A DNA stretch of 14,368 nt from Deltaproteobacteria bacterium (GTDB taxonomy: Bacteria; Myxococcota_A; UBA9160; SMWR01): positions 1 through 14,368 of the forward strand of contig JAFDAW010000038.1 of assembly GCA_019313605.1 (NCBI GenBank), written 5' to 3'. Positions 1-6,739 of the stretch are shown here, piece after piece; position 1 is the stretch's first letter; each line of letters starts with the position of its first letter. A program made the position numbers and the translations under genes. Below the pieces are notes generated by a model. The model was not told the DNA's origin. It did no database searches and saw only the letters and a program-made list of their open reading frames with translations.

Positions 1-1484
1 CCCTCCCAGCCGAGGTCGGGCGCTAGGCTTCCGAAGCGCCCGCGCAGCGAGTGACACTGGAGACACTGGTAGCGCTGGAAGACGACGGCCGCGGGGCCGG
101 TCGGCGGCTGCAGGGCAGGCACGTCTGGGACGAGGCTGAACCTCGACGCTTCGGGGACGGGGTTCTCCGCGAAACTCATCAGCGCGACGATGATGGCCTC
201 CACCTCGTCGGGTGCGAATTGGTAATTCGGCATCAGATGGTTCTTGTTGAACGCCCGCGGCGTAGAGACTTTCGTTCGCAGATAGCTCTCGAGGCGCATG
301 TTCCAATCCTGCCCCATGCTGGCCCAGTAGAGGCCCCGGACGTCGCGATTACCGATCTGCCGGAGATCGGGCCCCAGCTTGAATTCGGGTTTCTCACCCG
401 GGCCACCGTGGCAGTTCATGCAGCCCAGGCCGTTCACCAACACCTTCCCCGCTTCGCTGAGCGACGGATCGACGGCGACCTTCGTCCTCGCGGGATCTTC
501 TGCCTTGCGGCGCGTGGTCAAGGTCTCCGCGAGGTAGCGCGCAAGTGTGGTGGCCTGGGCCTCGGTGAAGCGGAAGGAGGGCATCCCCGCTCCCGGTTGC
601 AGATGCTGGGGGCCCTGCAACCACTCGACGAGCCAGGGCACCCGCACCTTATCGCCGATCCGGCTCAGGTCGGGTGCGCGGATCCCCGGGGAGCCGCCGG
701 TCCCACGCATGCGATGGCAATCCAGACATGCCGATTGCTTCAGCAGGCGCCGCGCTTCTGTGCGGTCGAGCTTCTCCGTATATTCAGGTGATTGGCTGGG
801 TGACTCTTGCACCGGCTCGGAGAGCGACAACACGAGATAGCTCGTGATGGCCGTCGCCTGCTCCTCCGTCAGGTAATAGTTGGGCATGCGGGCGCCCGAA
901 AAATAAGACGTGGGATCGGTGAGCCAATTCACGATCCATTCGGGATGCACCTTCGATGCAATATTCCCGAGCGTCGGCGCCACGCGCTCCCGCTGTTCTC
1001 CACCCGGAATCAGGTGGCAAGCGAAACAGGCGCGATCGTCGATGAGCGCGAGTCCGCGCTCGAGAAATTCAGCGCCCGGAAGCTCCGTATCCTGATGACA
1101 ACGAACGCAGCGGCTCTGCGTGTGAAGCCCGGTGAACAGCGGTGTTCTTTCATCTTCTTCGAGGCCGTGGGCGCGCTTCTTCTCCGTGGCCAGCGGATTG
1201 CCGCCGTGACACACCGCGCAACCCATCTCTGCAACCGGGTGTGCTTTGATCAACGAAGGGGTGTGGAAGCTTTCGGCGACGGGGCCGTCGGTCGGGAAGT
1301 ACCCCTCGACCGACGCTGCATGACAGGTCATGCAGCGGTCCTGGATCGCGTAGGTGGCATTCGCCACTTCGACGATTTCTGGTTCCGCACCGGACGAAGT
1401 CAGGGGCAGCGTCACGAGTGCGAGCGCGAAGCCCGCAACGACGACGGGTGCAGTCATTCCCCACTTTGGAACAGCGGGTCTCAC
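1..1484 (-). CDS. Multi-haem c-type cytochrome, partial (C-terminus beyond left edge)
   Basis: This frame is open from a GTG at 1484 to the window edge (494 residues, no stop seen). It has seven CxxCH haem motifs, with first Cys at residues 51, 89, 126, 153, 253, 355 and 474. The first three lie close together in an N-terminal multihaem stretch. The next three each start a class I cytochrome c-like unit with a distal Met in an MP-x-[YF] motif (M200, M301, M418) followed by a helix. A fourth such unit is cut by the edge. Residues about 1-33 form a Sec signal peptide (Arg/Lys n-region, hydrophobic core, cleavage near SSGA), so it acts in the periplasm, presumably in electron transfer. The GTG is chosen because GGAGGAG lies 6 bases upstream; an in-frame ATG at 1457 would remove the basic n-region. 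It is divergent from the esterase gene. The electron partner is unknown. The cytochrome assignment is sure; the role is not. Confidence 0.93.
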   Translation of the reverse strand, partial: MRPAVPKWGMTAPVVVAGFALALVTLPLTSSGAEPEIVEVANATYAIQDRCMTCHAASVEGYFPTDGPVAESFHTPSLIKAHPVAEMGCAVCHGGNPLATEKKRAHGLEEDERTPLFTGLHTQSRCVRCHQDTELPGAEFLERGLALIDDRACFACHLIPGGEQRERVAPTLGNIASKVHPEWIVNWLTDPTSYFSGARMPNYYLTEEQATAITSYLVLSLSEPVQESPSQSPEYTEKLDRTEARRLLKQSACLDCHRMRGTGGSPGIRAPDLSRIGDKVRVPWLVEWLQGPQHLQPGAGMPSFRFTEAQATTLARYLAETLTTRRKAEDPARTKVAVDPSLSEAGKVLVNGLGCMNCHGGPGEKPEFKLGPDLRQIGNRDVRGLYWASMGQDWNMRLESYLRTKVSTPRAFNKNHLMPNYQFAPDEVEAIIVALMSFAENPVPEASRFSLVPDVPALQPPTGPAAVVFQRYQCLQCHSLRGRFGSLAPDLGWE

Positions 1485-1618
1485 TAGAGGCTCCTCCACC
1501 TGGGCCTAGGGGCGCGCAAGGCCGGCTACAAGGGGAAAATCGCAGCGAGGGTGACCGCAAGCCGATTCGGGATACATACCCCTTCGGAATCAACCTATAT
1601 TCCTCACGGGAGGTCGGC
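1485..1618. promoter_or_regulatory. Divergent intergenic region, cytochrome / esterase
   Basis: These 134 bases separate two divergent genes and must hold both promoters. On the plus strand TATATT at 1596-1601 is a fair -10 candidate for the esterase gene, but no good -35 lies at the right distance. The arms GATTC (1564-1568) and GAATC (1587-1591) form a loose inverted repeat just upstream and could be an operator. The location is certain; the individual boxes are weak guesses. Confidence 0.3.
1491..1497 (-). promoter_or_regulatory. Shine-Dalgarno site for the multi-haem cytochrome
   Basis: Read on the minus strand this is GGAGGAG, ending 6 bases before the GTG at 1484. It is what decides for the GTG over the downstream ATG at 1457. 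Confidence 0.75.
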
Positions 1619-2512
1619 ATGAAACCAGTGGCTCGATTCATCGCGACGTTTCTGATCTTGTTCCTATGCGGAGAAGGCAAGGCCCAAGATGTCTACAAAC
1701 TCTGGGAAGGTCAGGAGAAGCTGTACTACAAGGAAAACAATCTCAAAGAATACGAGAAGGTGTCTTCCTTCGATGTCGTCTGCGCATACGACATTACCGA
1801 GCCCACACTCACCGTTTACAAAGCAGAAGGTGAGAATTCACGCAGGGCGGTCATTCTGCTCCCCGGTGGCGGCTATGAACTCGTCGCGATTTATCACGAG
1901 GGGCACGATCTGGCCAAGATTCTGGCAGGGCAGGGCATCACGACAGCGGTCTTGAAGTACCGGCTGCCCAAAACGGAATCTTCAGACAAGCCCCATCTGG
2001 TTCCTCTCGCCGATACCCGCAGGGCGCTCAAGCTGCTGCGGACACACGCGGGAAAATACGGATTCGAAAAAGACAAGCTCGGCGTGATGGGATTTTCAGC
2101 CGGCAGTCATCTCGCGACGGTTGCAAGCCTATGGAAAAGCGCCGATGAAGAAGAAAATCCGAATTTCTCCGGACTCATCTACGGTGTTACAGATCTCAAT
2201 GCGGAAAACCGGAAGTGGCTGGAAGAGAGCCTCTATCACCGAAAGCTGACCGATGAGGAAGTCGCCCGTAATACCCTGCTCAATCTGGTTTCCAAAGATA
2301 CGCCGCCGGCATTTCTGGCACACGCTTATGACGACGATGTCTGCAACGTGAGAGAGTCGACGCTCTACGCCGAGAAATGTGTCGAACATAAAGTGCCCGT
2401 CGAAATGCACCTGTTCCCCAAAGGCGGCCACGGATTCGGCGTGGGGCGAAAAGAAGACGGCACGGATCAATGGGTGCCACTGTTCGTGAACTGGCTGAAG
2501 ACGAGTATTTGA
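1619..2512 (+). CDS. Secreted alpha/beta-hydrolase (acetyl-esterase / BD-FAE-like)
   Basis: A 297-residue serine hydrolase of the alpha/beta fold. Residues 1-23 look like a Sec signal peptide (hydrophobic FIATFLILFLC, cleavage near KAQ), so the product is likely periplasmic or secreted. The oxyanion region is LLPGGGY (80-86). The nucleophile is Ser160 in GFSAGSH. The acid is probably Asp238 or Asp239 in HAYDDDV, and the base is His271 in GGHGFG. The order and spacing match the small esterases often found with carbohydrate degradation (acetylxylan or feruloyl esterases), but the substrate cannot be read from sequence. The frame is open further upstream, but the ATG at 1619 has GGGAGG 5 bases before it and begins the signal peptide, whereas earlier starts overlap the cytochrome gene. 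The gene is visibly less GC-rich than its neighbours (29 of 60 bases at 2161-2220), which hints at horizontal transfer. Confidence 0.9.
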   Translation: MKPVARFIATFLILFLCGEGKAQDVYKLWEGQEKLYYKENNLKEYEKVSSFDVVCAYDITEPTLTVYKAEGENSRRAVILLPGGGYELVAIYHEGHDLAKILAGQGITTAVLKYRLPKTESSDKPHLVPLADTRRALKLLRTHAGKYGFEKDKLGVMGFSAGSHLATVASLWKSADEEENPNFSGLIYGVTDLNAENRKWLEESLYHRKLTDEEVARNTLLNLVSKDTPPAFLAHAYDDDVCNVRESTLYAEKCVEHKVPVEMHLFPKGGHGFGVGRKEDGTDQWVPLFVNWLKTSI

Positions 2513-2545
2513 CACCACGGTGCGCCTGTGTTGTGAAATTAGCAG

Positions 2546-2584
2546 GAGTTGCGCATGAGTTGCCGATTACCGTGCAAGAGTTGC
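2546..2584 (+). repeat. Three phased GAGTTGC heptamers
   Basis: GAGTTGC occurs at 2546-2552, 2557-2563 and 2578-2584, so the starts are 11 and 21 bases apart, close to one and two helical turns. They lie in the 179-base gap between the esterase stop and the DUF2188 start, ahead of a T-rich stretch at about 2609-2640. This could be a binding site for a regulator of the DUF2188 gene. Chance cannot be excluded for a 7-mer. Confidence 0.35.
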
Positions 2585-2681
2585 CCCTGTGTGACCCCTG
2601 TCGGTGTCGCTTTTTCTTTAGAGTGTCCTTCTTTCTGTCGATTGTATCCACGGCTCCACCTCTCCGTGTAAGGGGCCAATT

Positions 2682-2686
2682 GGAGG
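2682..2686 (+). promoter_or_regulatory. Shine-Dalgarno site for the DUF2188 gene
   Basis: GGAGG lies 5 bases before the ATG at 2692. It fixes the start of this small gene, whose frame is otherwise open back to 2470, inside the esterase gene. Confidence 0.7.
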
Positions 2687-2691
2687 AAGAA

Positions 2692-2898
2692 ATGCTGAAG
2701 AAGAAGTCGTTCGTCGTTCGCAGTCACGAAGAGGGTTGGATGGTCCAGCGCGAGGGCAAGAAGAGCCCCGAGAGCACGCACCGGAAGAAGGAAACTGCGG
2801 TGCGCAAGGGTCGCTCGCTCGCCAAGCGCGCGGGTGGCATTCTCAAGATCAAGGGACGGAACGGTAAGATCCAGGCCAAGCGCAAATACGCCGCCTAG
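2692..2898 (+). CDS. Small DUF2188 family protein
   Basis: A 68-residue, strongly basic protein. The pattern is that of DUF2188: a first strand FVVRSHEEGWMVQREG (7-22), a Ser/Thr-His segment (STH, 28-30), a Lys/Arg-rich helix (about 32-47), and a closing strand with an IKGRNGKI-type motif (53-60). Members are short, often stand-alone proteins of unknown function, and no enzymatic motif is present. The high Lys/Arg content would permit nucleic-acid or membrane binding, but this is only inference. The start at 2692 is set by GGAGG 5 bases upstream and by the family's usual N-terminus. The gene is probably monocistronic: 179 bases follow the esterase, and a strong hairpin begins 15 bases after the stop. 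Confidence 0.85.
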   Translation: MLKKKSFVVRSHEEGWMVQREGKKSPESTHRKKETAVRKGRSLAKRAGGILKIKGRNGKIQAKRKYAA

Positions 2899-2912
2899 AT
2901 CGAGTCCATTGG

Positions 2913-2932
2913 CGTCCGGCATTCGCCGGACG
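2913..2932. terminator. Hairpin between convergent genes
   Basis: Arms CGTCCGGC (2913-2920) and GCCGGACG (2925-2932) form a perfect 8-bp GC-rich stem around an ATTC loop. It sits between the DUF2188 stop (2898) and the stop of the opposing transglutaminase gene (2942), where a bidirectional terminator is expected. No T-run follows on either side, so it is not a textbook intrinsic terminator. Confidence 0.55.
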
Positions 2933-2941
2933 ACGATCGAA

Positions 2942-4054
2942 TTACGAGGCCGGCGCGTCTCCCGGAGGCGGGGGGCCGCCGGCCTTCGTATTCGGAGCCC
3001 CCGTCTGCGCCGCGAACGGGCCTTCCACACGGCGGAAGCGAAAGCTCTTTTCGATGCCCTCGACGGGCTGGCCCTCCACCTCGGCGTAGGGGTAGATGAA
3101 GTAGTTGAGCGGATCGCCTTGCTGCTCGGGATTCAACACCAGGTCGCGTCCGATCGTGAACGCGATGCGATCGCTCGGGAGCTTTCCGAAAAAGGCGTCG
3201 GCCTGCTGGCTCTTCCAGGCTTCACTCGCGTCCATCGGCACCCAACCGCGCGCGGGATCCCAGGCTTCCGCCCAGCAGTGGTAACCGCCGATCTCGGCCT
3301 CGGTGCGGTCGTGGGGGATCGGGAAGCCGATCGTGAATCGCGCCGGGATGCCCTGGCTGCGCGCCATGCCCATGAAGAGGGAGTGGAAATCGGTGCAATT
3401 GCCGTACTTCTCCGTGCACGCCCAGATGGCGTCGCCCTGTCCCCAGCCGGTGCCGTTTTTCGCGTAGCGCATGTTGGCGTAGACGTAATCGTAGAAGGCG
3501 CGAATCTTGGCCGCGTCGCTCGACTGCCCTTGGGCCTCCTGGGCACCGAGCTGGGCGATCACTCCGTCGAGGGGGATCTTCCGGGTTGGCTTCAAGTAGC
3601 GATCGGGTTGGTCGTACGGCTCGGAGACGGCATCCGCCGGAATGCCCGAGGACGGCATGCGCTTTACCGTGTAGCGGAAGACGACCTCACCCCGCGGAGC
3701 CTTCCCCTCCCAGTCGATGTACGCGACGCGATTGCCGAGTGCGTCGCGCTGCTCGCGATGCGGAAGCGGCGATTCGACGACGACCGAGAGAATCTTCTGA
3801 TCGCGCGTGTCGGCCGGCATGGGTAGCCAGAGGCGTCCACGCTGTCCGTCGCCCGATTCGATCGAGCCCAGTTCGACGCGATACTCGAACTCGTAGTGTG
3901 CGGTGTCGCTCCAGCGGTCGAAGTCCTCGGCGCCAGCGGATTGGCTGGCGAGCGTGGCGACGAGCGAGAATGAGATTGCGGCCAGCCGGCTCAACAGCGC
4001 ACCTCTTTCGTTCCCTTCTCGACGCGTGCGCCTCCGGCGGATCTGCACTTTCAT
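2942..4054 (-). CDS. Exported transglutaminase-like protein
   Basis: About 370 residues from the ATG at 4054. The N-terminus has a very Arg-rich stretch, then a hydrophobic segment ending SQSAGA (about 36-42), so export is expected. The first half resembles the beta-rich N-terminal region of bacterial transglutaminase-like proteins. The core follows: Cys220 in YGNCTDFH, His259 in GGYHCWAEAW and Asp275 in MDAS, giving a Cys-His-Asp papain-like triad with usual spacing. The C-terminus ends in a low-complexity PPPPG tail. The family includes proteases, amidases and cross-linking enzymes, and the substrate here is unknown. The start is uncertain: ATGs at 4069 and 4054 have poor ribosome sites, while a TTG at 3994 has AAAGAGG 7 bases upstream and would give a cleaner 350-residue protein with a short signal peptide. 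The frame stays open to 4735, but that part is antisense to metA and is not real. Divergent from metA. Confidence 0.88.
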   Translation of the reverse strand: MKVQIRRRRTRREGNERGALLSRLAAISFSLVATLASQSAGAEDFDRWSDTAHYEFEYRVELGSIESGDGQRGRLWLPMPADTRDQKILSVVVESPLPHREQRDALGNRVAYIDWEGKAPRGEVVFRYTVKRMPSSGIPADAVSEPYDQPDRYLKPTRKIPLDGVIAQLGAQEAQGQSSDAAKIRAFYDYVYANMRYAKNGTGWGQGDAIWACTEKYGNCTDFHSLFMGMARSQGIPARFTIGFPIPHDRTEAEIGGYHCWAEAWDPARGWVPMDASEAWKSQQADAFFGKLPSDRIAFTIGRDLVLNPEQQGDPLNYFIYPYAEVEGQPVEGIEKSFRFRRVEGPFAAQTGAPNTKAGGPPPPGDAPAS

Positions 4055-4069
4055 GGGGCGGCCAACCAT

Positions 4070-4225
4070 ACAGGATTCGCGGGGCTGCGCATCGGCGCCG
4101 CCAATCCCCGGGCCGGATTCAGGCTTTCCCGCTGGGGGCTCGACGGGGATGGACCTGGCCGATCGCACTGTGTAGCCTTGGGGGTCGAATTTCCGCGAGA
4201 GCGGGGGAGGCAGTAGGCCGCCAGA
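4070..4225. promoter_or_regulatory. Divergent intergenic region, transglutaminase / metA
   Basis: About 156 bases upstream of both genes, so it should hold both promoters. It is very GC-rich and shows no convincing -35/-10 pair. I looked for a SAM-binding riboswitch ahead of metA and did not recognise the conserved core of one. GGGGGAGG at 4203-4210 lies 15 bases before the metA ATG, too far for a good ribosome site. Confidence 0.3.
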
Positions 4226-5158
4226 ATGCCGATCAAGATTCCCGACAAGTTGCCGGCGCGCACCGAGCTGGAACACGAGGGTGTGGAGATCATCGATCAG
4301 GAGAGTGCGCTCCATCAGGACATCCGGCCGCTCAAGATCCTGTTGCTCAATCTCATGCCCAAGAAGAAGGAGACGGAGATCCAGTTCGCGCGGCTGCTGA
4401 GCAACACGCCTCTGCAGATCGAACTCACGCTGATGACCACGGCCAGCTACCAGCCGCAGAATACCTCCGCGGATTACCTGCTGCAGTTCTACCGCCGGTT
4501 GCCCGACGTGCAGGACGAGTTCTTCGATGGGCTCATTGTTACCGGAGCGCCGGTTGAGACGATCGACTTCGAAAAGGTGGACTACTGGTCCGAGCTGGGC
4601 GAGATCCTCGATTGGTCGAGCAGTCACGTCTCGCGGCGCCTCGGCACCTGCTGGGGCGCGCAGGCCCTTCTGTATCACCTGCACGGTGTGGACAAGTTCG
4701 AGCTGCCGGAGAAACTGTTCGGTGTGTTCGATCACGCGCTGGATCCCGGCAGGCAGCGCGTTGGGCTGCTGGCCGGCTTCACCGATCGCTTTCCAATGCC
4801 GGTATCGCGCTTCACGGGAAATCGCGAGGAGGACATTGTCGCGGCGCCCAATCTCTCTGTGCTGGCTCGATCACCGGAGTCCGGCGTCGCGCTGGTTCTC
4901 GACGACGCCACCAAGGACGTCTTCGTGCTGAATCACCTGGAGTACGATGCCGACACGCTGGCCAACGAGTACGCGCGCGATCTCAGGGAAGGCCTCGGGA
5001 CCAAACTTCCGGCCCACTATTTTCCCAGCGACGATCCCCTGTTGCCGCCGGTGAATCGCTGGCGCACCTACGCGTTCTTGCTCTTCGCCAACTGGATCAA
5101 GGATCTCTACCACGACGCACCCTTCGATCTGAGCAGCCTGCCGAGCATGCGGCGCTGA
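4226..5158 (+). CDS. metA: Homoserine O-acyltransferase, MetA family (probably acetyl-CoA dependent)
   Basis: A 310-residue MetA with the standard N-terminus MPIKIPDKLPA and full family length. It acylates the gamma-hydroxyl of L-homoserine, the first committed step of methionine synthesis, in the cytoplasm. The nucleophile is Cys142 in GTCWGAQA; the other catalytic residues are His237 and Glu239 in NHLEYD. The substrate loop reads GAPVET, with Glu at position 111. In characterised members Glu111 goes with acetyl-CoA and Gly with succinyl-CoA, so this enzyme is better called homoserine O-acetyltransferase despite the usual label 'O-succinyltransferase'. The metY gene 99 bases downstream uses O-acetylhomoserine, which supports this. 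The ATG has no strong ribosome site but matches the family N-terminus exactly. Nothing is truncated. Confidence 0.96.
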   Translation: MPIKIPDKLPARTELEHEGVEIIDQESALHQDIRPLKILLLNLMPKKKETEIQFARLLSNTPLQIELTLMTTASYQPQNTSADYLLQFYRRLPDVQDEFFDGLIVTGAPVETIDFEKVDYWSELGEILDWSSSHVSRRLGTCWGAQALLYHLHGVDKFELPEKLFGVFDHALDPGRQRVGLLAGFTDRFPMPVSRFTGNREEDIVAAPNLSVLARSPESGVALVLDDATKDVFVLNHLEYDADTLANEYARDLREGLGTKLPAHYFPSDDPLLPPVNRWRTYAFLLFANWIKDLYHDAPFDLSSLPSMRR

Positions 5159-5242
5159 TCTTCTCACCCGGCTCAGTGTCGGGCAGTGGCCCACCTGCTC
5201 CATAGCGTCGCTGAAGTGGTAGACTGCGAATCCGCCAAAAAC

Positions 5243-5250
5243 GAGGAGGG
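5243..5250 (+). promoter_or_regulatory. Shine-Dalgarno site for metY
   Basis: GAGGAGGG ends 7 bases before the ATG at 5258. It selects this start over an in-frame ATG at 5186, whose extra 24 residues do not look like the family. Confidence 0.75.
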
Positions 5251-5257
5251 CCGGCAA

Positions 5258-6541
5258 ATGGCTCATCGCACCGAGACGAAGGCACTACACGCGGGTTACC
5301 GGGCTGACCCCACCACGGGCGCCGTCGCCGTGCCGATCTATCAGACCACCAGCTACCAGTTCCGCGACGCGCAGCACGCCTCGGATCTGTTCGCACTCTC
5401 GGAGCTCGGAAACATCTACACCCGGATCATGAATCCGACCACGGATGTCCTCGAGCAGCGTCTCACCGCGATGGAGGGTGGGGCGGCTGCGCTGGCTCTC
5501 GCCTCCGGCCAGGCCGCGTCGCTCTACTCGATTCAAAATCTCTCGCAGTCCGGCGACAACTTCGTCTGCTCGACACATATCTATGGTGGAACCTGGAATC
5601 TCTTCAACGTGACGATGCGCGACATGGGGATCGAGGTGCGCTTCGTCGATCCGTCCGATCCCGAGGCATTCCGCAAGGCCAGCGATGACCGCACGCGCGC
5701 CTACTACGGCGAGACACTGCCGAACCCGAAGCTCGAAGTTTTTCCCATCGCCGAAGTGGCGGCCATCGGGCGCGAGCTCGGGATTCCGTTGATCATGGAC
5801 AACACCGCTGCGCCGATCCTATGTCGCCCCCTCGAGCACGGGGCTGCGGTGACGATGTACTCCACCACCAAATACCTAGGAGGCCACGGCACCTCGATCG
5901 GAGGCATCCTGATCGACGGTGGCAACTTCGACTGGGAGGCCCACAAAGAGCGCTTCCCCGTGCTGACCCGCCCCGACCCGGGATACCACGGCGCGGTGTG
6001 GCTCGAAGCCGCCAAGCCCCTCGGCCCGATCGCCTATGCGCTTAAGGCTCGAGTGACACTGCTTCGAGACGCCGGTGCCTGCATGTCGCCGTTCAATGCG
6101 TTCATGTTTCTGCAGGGAATCGAAACCGTGGCGCTGCGCATGCAGAGGCACTCGGAGAATGCGACGGCCGTGGCCGCGCACCTCGCCCAGCACCCGAAGG
6201 TCACCAAGGTAATCCACCCGAGCCAGCAAGAGGGTGAGGCGCGGCGGCGGGCCGACGCCCATCTGTCGGGTGGTTACGGGGGCCTCGTCGGAATGGAGCT
6301 GGAAGGCGACAAGGCTGCGGGCCAGTCCTTCATCGACAATCTGAAGCTTCTGTACCACGTCGCCAACATTGGTGACGCCCGCAGCCTCACGATCCACCCG
6401 AGCAGCACCACGCACAGCCAGCTCAACGCAGAAGAATTGCTGGCCGCCGGAGTGACACCGGGCTACGTGCGGCTCTCGATCGGCATCGAGCACATCGACG
6501 ACATTCTCGAGGACATCGATCAGGCCCTCGCCAAGGTCTGA
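5258..6541 (+). CDS. metY: O-acetylhomoserine sulfhydrylase (PLP enzyme)
   Basis: A 427-residue member of the Cys/Met-metabolism PLP family, usual length for MetY. It replaces the acetate of O-acetylhomoserine with sulfide to give homocysteine. The N-terminus HRTETKALHAGY is typical. YTRIMNPT (54-61) supplies the phosphate-contacting Tyr and Arg of the neighbouring subunit. ASGQAA (82-87) binds the cofactor phosphate. Asp181 in MDNT contacts the pyridine nitrogen, and Lys205 in YSTTKYLGGHG forms the Schiff base. SSTTHSQL near the C-terminus is the carboxylate-binding segment. Together with the upstream metA it forms the direct sulfhydrylation route, bypassing cystathionine. The 99-base gap allows either one transcript or a separate promoter. 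A cystathionine gamma-synthase is a less likely alternative, given the long MetY-type insertions and the MetA neighbour. Confidence 0.95.
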   Translation: MAHRTETKALHAGYRADPTTGAVAVPIYQTTSYQFRDAQHASDLFALSELGNIYTRIMNPTTDVLEQRLTAMEGGAAALALASGQAASLYSIQNLSQSGDNFVCSTHIYGGTWNLFNVTMRDMGIEVRFVDPSDPEAFRKASDDRTRAYYGETLPNPKLEVFPIAEVAAIGRELGIPLIMDNTAAPILCRPLEHGAAVTMYSTTKYLGGHGTSIGGILIDGGNFDWEAHKERFPVLTRPDPGYHGAVWLEAAKPLGPIAYALKARVTLLRDAGACMSPFNAFMFLQGIETVALRMQRHSENATAVAAHLAQHPKVTKVIHPSQQEGEARRRADAHLSGGYGGLVGMELEGDKAAGQSFIDNLKLLYHVANIGDARSLTIHPSSTTHSQLNAEELLAAGVTPGYVRLSIGIEHIDDILEDIDQALAKV

Positions 6542-6582
6542 CAGGCGTCGGCGCGCGACAAGCAAGCCCTGCGACCCGGGCA

Positions 6583-6695
6583 TGGGCCCAACCCTTTGGC
6601 CCACATCCGCCTCACACCCGAGCCTCCCGGCTCGGGCATCGTTCGGAAGCCGCATTCAAGCGCGCGAGCCGGTCCGCCGATATCCCTCTCGGCGG
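6583..6695. other. Hairpin cluster between metY and the bactofilin gene
   Basis: Three stem-loops are visible. TGGGCC (6583-6588) pairs with GGCCCA (6598-6603). CCCGAGCC (6617-6624) pairs perfectly with GGCTCGGG (6629-6636) around a TCCC loop. CCGCCGA (6674-6680) pairs with TCGGCGG (6689-6695). The second is the strongest and may end the metY transcript, but no T-run follows. The third could lie in the bactofilin leader. No known RNA family was recognised. Confidence 0.45.
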
Positions 6696-6739
6696 CGCAG
6701 CTCGCACCGAAAGACCCCCGTTTTGAAAGGAAAACGCGT

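Noticed and set aside
51..1487. Plus-strand open frames over the cytochrome gene
   Set aside because: The minus strand has seven regularly placed CxxCH motifs and a signal peptide; the plus-strand frames are its shadows.
2834..3826. Open plus-strand frame antisense to the transglutaminase-like gene
   Set aside because: The minus strand carries the catalytic Cys-His-Asp motifs in order; the plus-strand product is Arg/Ala/Gly-rich without recognisable domains.
4070..4225. SAM riboswitch ahead of metA
   Set aside because: Checked because of the methionine genes; no conserved core or pairing pattern of a known SAM riboswitch class was recognised. A covariance-model search would settle it.
4070..4735. 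N-terminal extension of the transglutaminase-like frame across metA
   Set aside because: It would overlap the conserved start of metA on the opposite strand, and the extra 220 residues show no signal or domain.
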